Origin: an archaeon | GTDB taxonomy: Archaea > Methanobacteriota > Methanobacteria > Methanobacteriales > Methanobacteriaceae | Reading direction: 5' to 3' | DNA length: 7,657 nt | Assembly: GCA_024409185.1 (NCBI GenBank) | Contig: JAKSUD010000041.1 | Location: 1-7,657, forward strand | Shown: piece after piece, positions 6,746 to 7,657 of the stretch | Layout: every line of letters starts with the position of its first letter | Position numbering within the stretch: the first letter of the stretch is position 1 | The notes under the pieces: model-generated | What the model was told of the DNA's origin: nothing | What the model saw: the letters and a program-made list of their open reading frames with translations, nothing else | Databases searched by the model: none | Translations under genes and position numbers: made by a program

Positions 6746-6868
6746 ATGTATTTAATGAATAATTCAATCTGCAAAAGATTATTTATTTTTATCGACCTCC
6801 ATTTTTATTGTTCTCTTGAGAACATAAAGTTAATAGTCTTAAAAAATAAATATATTAATGCAAGTTAA
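6746..6868 (+). CDS. Candidate small ORF B, 40 codons, with ribosome-binding site and terminator
   Basis: The ATG at 6746 has AAGGAG (6732-6737) eight bases upstream. The frame runs 40 codons to TAA at 6866-6868, and a terminator-like hairpin starts five bases later. The peptide begins MYLMNNSICKRLFIFIDLHF and is basic and hydrophobic. No domain is recognisable. The combination of ribosome-binding site, ORF and terminator in the right order makes this the best small-gene candidate in the region, on the strand opposite to every other gene. The related unit A does not keep the same frame through the shared repeat, so the transcript could instead be a structured RNA. A TATA-like TAAATTAAATAA lies at about 6680-6691. 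Confidence 0.3.
   Translation: MYLMNNSICKRLFIFIDLHFYCSLENIKLIVLKNKYINAS
6789..6804. repeat. 16-base direct repeat, copy 2
   Basis: This is the exact second copy of TTATCGACCTCCATTT (first at 6578-6593). It lies 58 bases after the GGAG of its unit, against 54 bases in unit 1, so spacing to the Shine-Dalgarno site is nearly conserved. Confidence 0.8.
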
Positions 6869-6872
6869 ATTA

Positions 6873-6909
6873 GTGCAATACTCTTTTTTGAGTACTGCAT
6901 TATTTTTTT
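6873..6909 (+). terminator. Terminator-like hairpin with T-run
   Basis: TGCAATACTC (6874-6883) pairs with GAGTACTGCA (6890-6899) around a T6 loop, with one A/C mismatch. A run of seven T (6903-6909) follows on the plus strand. No T-run follows in the other direction, so it reads as an intrinsic-type terminator for plus-strand transcription, placed just after candidate ORF B. On the minus strand the stem is fully paired (one G-U), so a minus-strand RNA structure is also possible. Confidence 0.5.
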
Positions 6910-7150
6910 ATGACTATTTTTCTTTATCATGACTTTTAAGAATTTAATCCTAAATGCTATGATAAATTTTTTTTATGTTGAAAAAAATAAACATAAACCC
7001 CAATAAAAGTTGATGCTAATGTTTTTCTACAAGAGATACTATTATGTATTAAGCTACTAGTATATAAATGTATCATTTCCTACAATGTATGATAAATTAA
7101 TAAACTATATGAAAAAATCATAATATAATAAAAAATTATAAAAAATAATG
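6910..7150. other. AT-rich intergenic stretch without a supported gene
   Basis: I see no coding region of useful length on either strand. Minor structures are an 8-base inverted repeat (TTTATGTT at 6972-6979 with AACATAAA at 6990-6997) and a 6-base one near 7072-7095 (TATCAT with ATGATA). Runs of A at 7131-7147 read as T-runs on the minus strand and could serve as an oligo-T termination zone for the gene ending at 7284. Confidence 0.5.
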
Positions 7151-7153
7151 TTA

Positions 7154-7247
7154 CTTTGCAAAGGAGTATTTATTACAAGCAACATCATTTAACAGAGTTG
7201 CATGCAAAGGAGTTTGCTGAATATATAAACAGCATGAAAAAGCAACT
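7154..7247. other. Cluster of small inverted repeats with two CAAAGGAG words
   Basis: CAAAGGAG occurs at 7159-7166 and 7205-7212. Around it lie the perfect palindromes CTTTGCAAAG (7154-7163) and TTGCATGCAA (7198-7207), and a 5-base stem with a GGAG loop (GCAAA 7204-7208, TTTGC 7213-7217). A nested pair is formed by AGTTGC (7196-7201) with GCAACT (7242-7247) and TGCTG (7215-7219) with CAGCA (7230-7234). Several of these are mutually exclusive folds. The block lies 37-130 bases downstream of the stop of the right-hand gene, so it may be part of its 3' end. Alternatively it belongs to the repeat family seen at 6523 and 6731. Confidence 0.4.
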
Positions 7248-7283
7248 TTAATAAATAATATATTAAGTTATACTATATGATAT

Positions 7284-7657
7284 TTAATAAAATAGTATTA
7301 TTAGGTAAAATAAATTCATGACACCAATGACACCCTCTTTATAAATTTTTAAACAAAACATTTTAGCTTCATCATAATGTTCCTCAGGAAAAGTAGATAA
7401 TATTAAGATACCTTCTTCATGCTTTGTTTTAACTGTATTAAAGGAATCTTTTTGACTATTATCATATACTTTAAGAATAGAGTAAACAAATAATTTATAA
7501 AAGAAATAAAACAAATCTTCTGATGAAATGCACAGTGAACTGGATAAAAAAATGGAAATAATATAAGTAGAGCCTCCAACTAATAATATAATTTCAACAA
7601 TAAAGATTAAAGATTGCAAAAGAAACTTATTTAAAATTTTTAGAAAAAAAGAATATA
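7284..7657 (-). CDS. Unrecognised membrane protein, 5' end beyond the window
   Basis: The frame is open from the right edge to TAA at 7284-7286 (123 codons visible). No ATG is visible in frame near the edge, and the TTG at 7619 has no Shine-Dalgarno site, so the true start probably lies outside. The visible part has one clear membrane segment (LIFIVEIILLVGGSTYIISIFL) and a second hydrophobic aromatic stretch (LFYFFYKLFVYSILKVY). A short soluble part follows (TKHEEGILILSTFPEEHYDEAKMF), then a hydrophobic end (NLFYLIILFY). I do not recognise a family. It is separated from the R-M genes by more than 900 bases and is probably functionally unrelated. It could also be a decayed gene end, since its final residues look unlike a normal C-terminus. 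Confidence 0.5.
   Translation of the reverse strand, partial: YSFFLKILNKFLLQSLIFIVEIILLVGGSTYIISIFLSSSLCISSEDLFYFFYKLFVYSILKVYDNSQKDSFNTVKTKHEEGILILSTFPEEHYDEAKMFCLKIYKEGVIGVMNLFYLIILFY

Noticed and set aside
7318..7334. Tandem ATGACACC words in the right-hand gene as a slippage switch
   Set aside because: The period is nine bases, so gain or loss of a unit keeps the frame, and two copies are too few.

Overview
The window is very AT-rich and is mostly a type I restriction-modification (R-M) locus, all on the minus strand, followed on the right by a long AT-rich intergenic region and the end of an unrelated membrane-protein gene. The standard genetic code is used: tryptophan is TGG, and TGA acts as a stop in one gene. 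The low GC, Shine-Dalgarno sites of the GGTGAT/GGAGG type, TATA-like boxes about 40-70 bases before several starts and long T-runs in the intergenic DNA best suit a low-GC methanogen of the Methanobacteriales (Methanosphaera or Methanobrevibacter). A low-GC Firmicute cannot be excluded from the sequence alone.

Layout in the direction of transcription (right to left): end of an unrecognised membrane protein (7657-7284, open at the right edge); 946-base intergenic region (7283-6338); a half-length specificity gene hsdS (6337-5774); a methyltransferase gene here called hsdM2 (5774-4272, overlapping hsdS by one base as TAATG); a 151-base gap with an imperfect hairpin and a TATA-like box; hsdR (4120-1457); a 77-base gap; and a second methyltransferase gene, hsdM1 (1379 to beyond the left edge, 459 codons visible and open). 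A further hsdS probably lies beyond the left edge, but this cannot be seen.

One motor/nuclease subunit (HsdR) therefore lies between two methyltransferase modules. HsdM1 has a normal NPPF catalytic motif. HsdM2, the one coupled to the half-length HsdS, has QPPF there and a serine in the glycine-rich SAM loop, so it may be inactive or altered. The half-length HsdS has one target-recognition domain and one conserved helical region, so it would have to dimerise to make a full specificity unit.

The intergenic region is not featureless. It holds two related plus-strand units (about 6523-6593 and 6731-6804). Each has a GGAG Shine-Dalgarno-like site, a short ORF, and an identical 16-base copy containing CGACCTCC, which could pair with a Shine-Dalgarno site. 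The second unit is followed by a terminator-like hairpin. The CAAAGGAG word recurs twice more at 7159-7213 among small inverted repeats. I do not recognise these elements.
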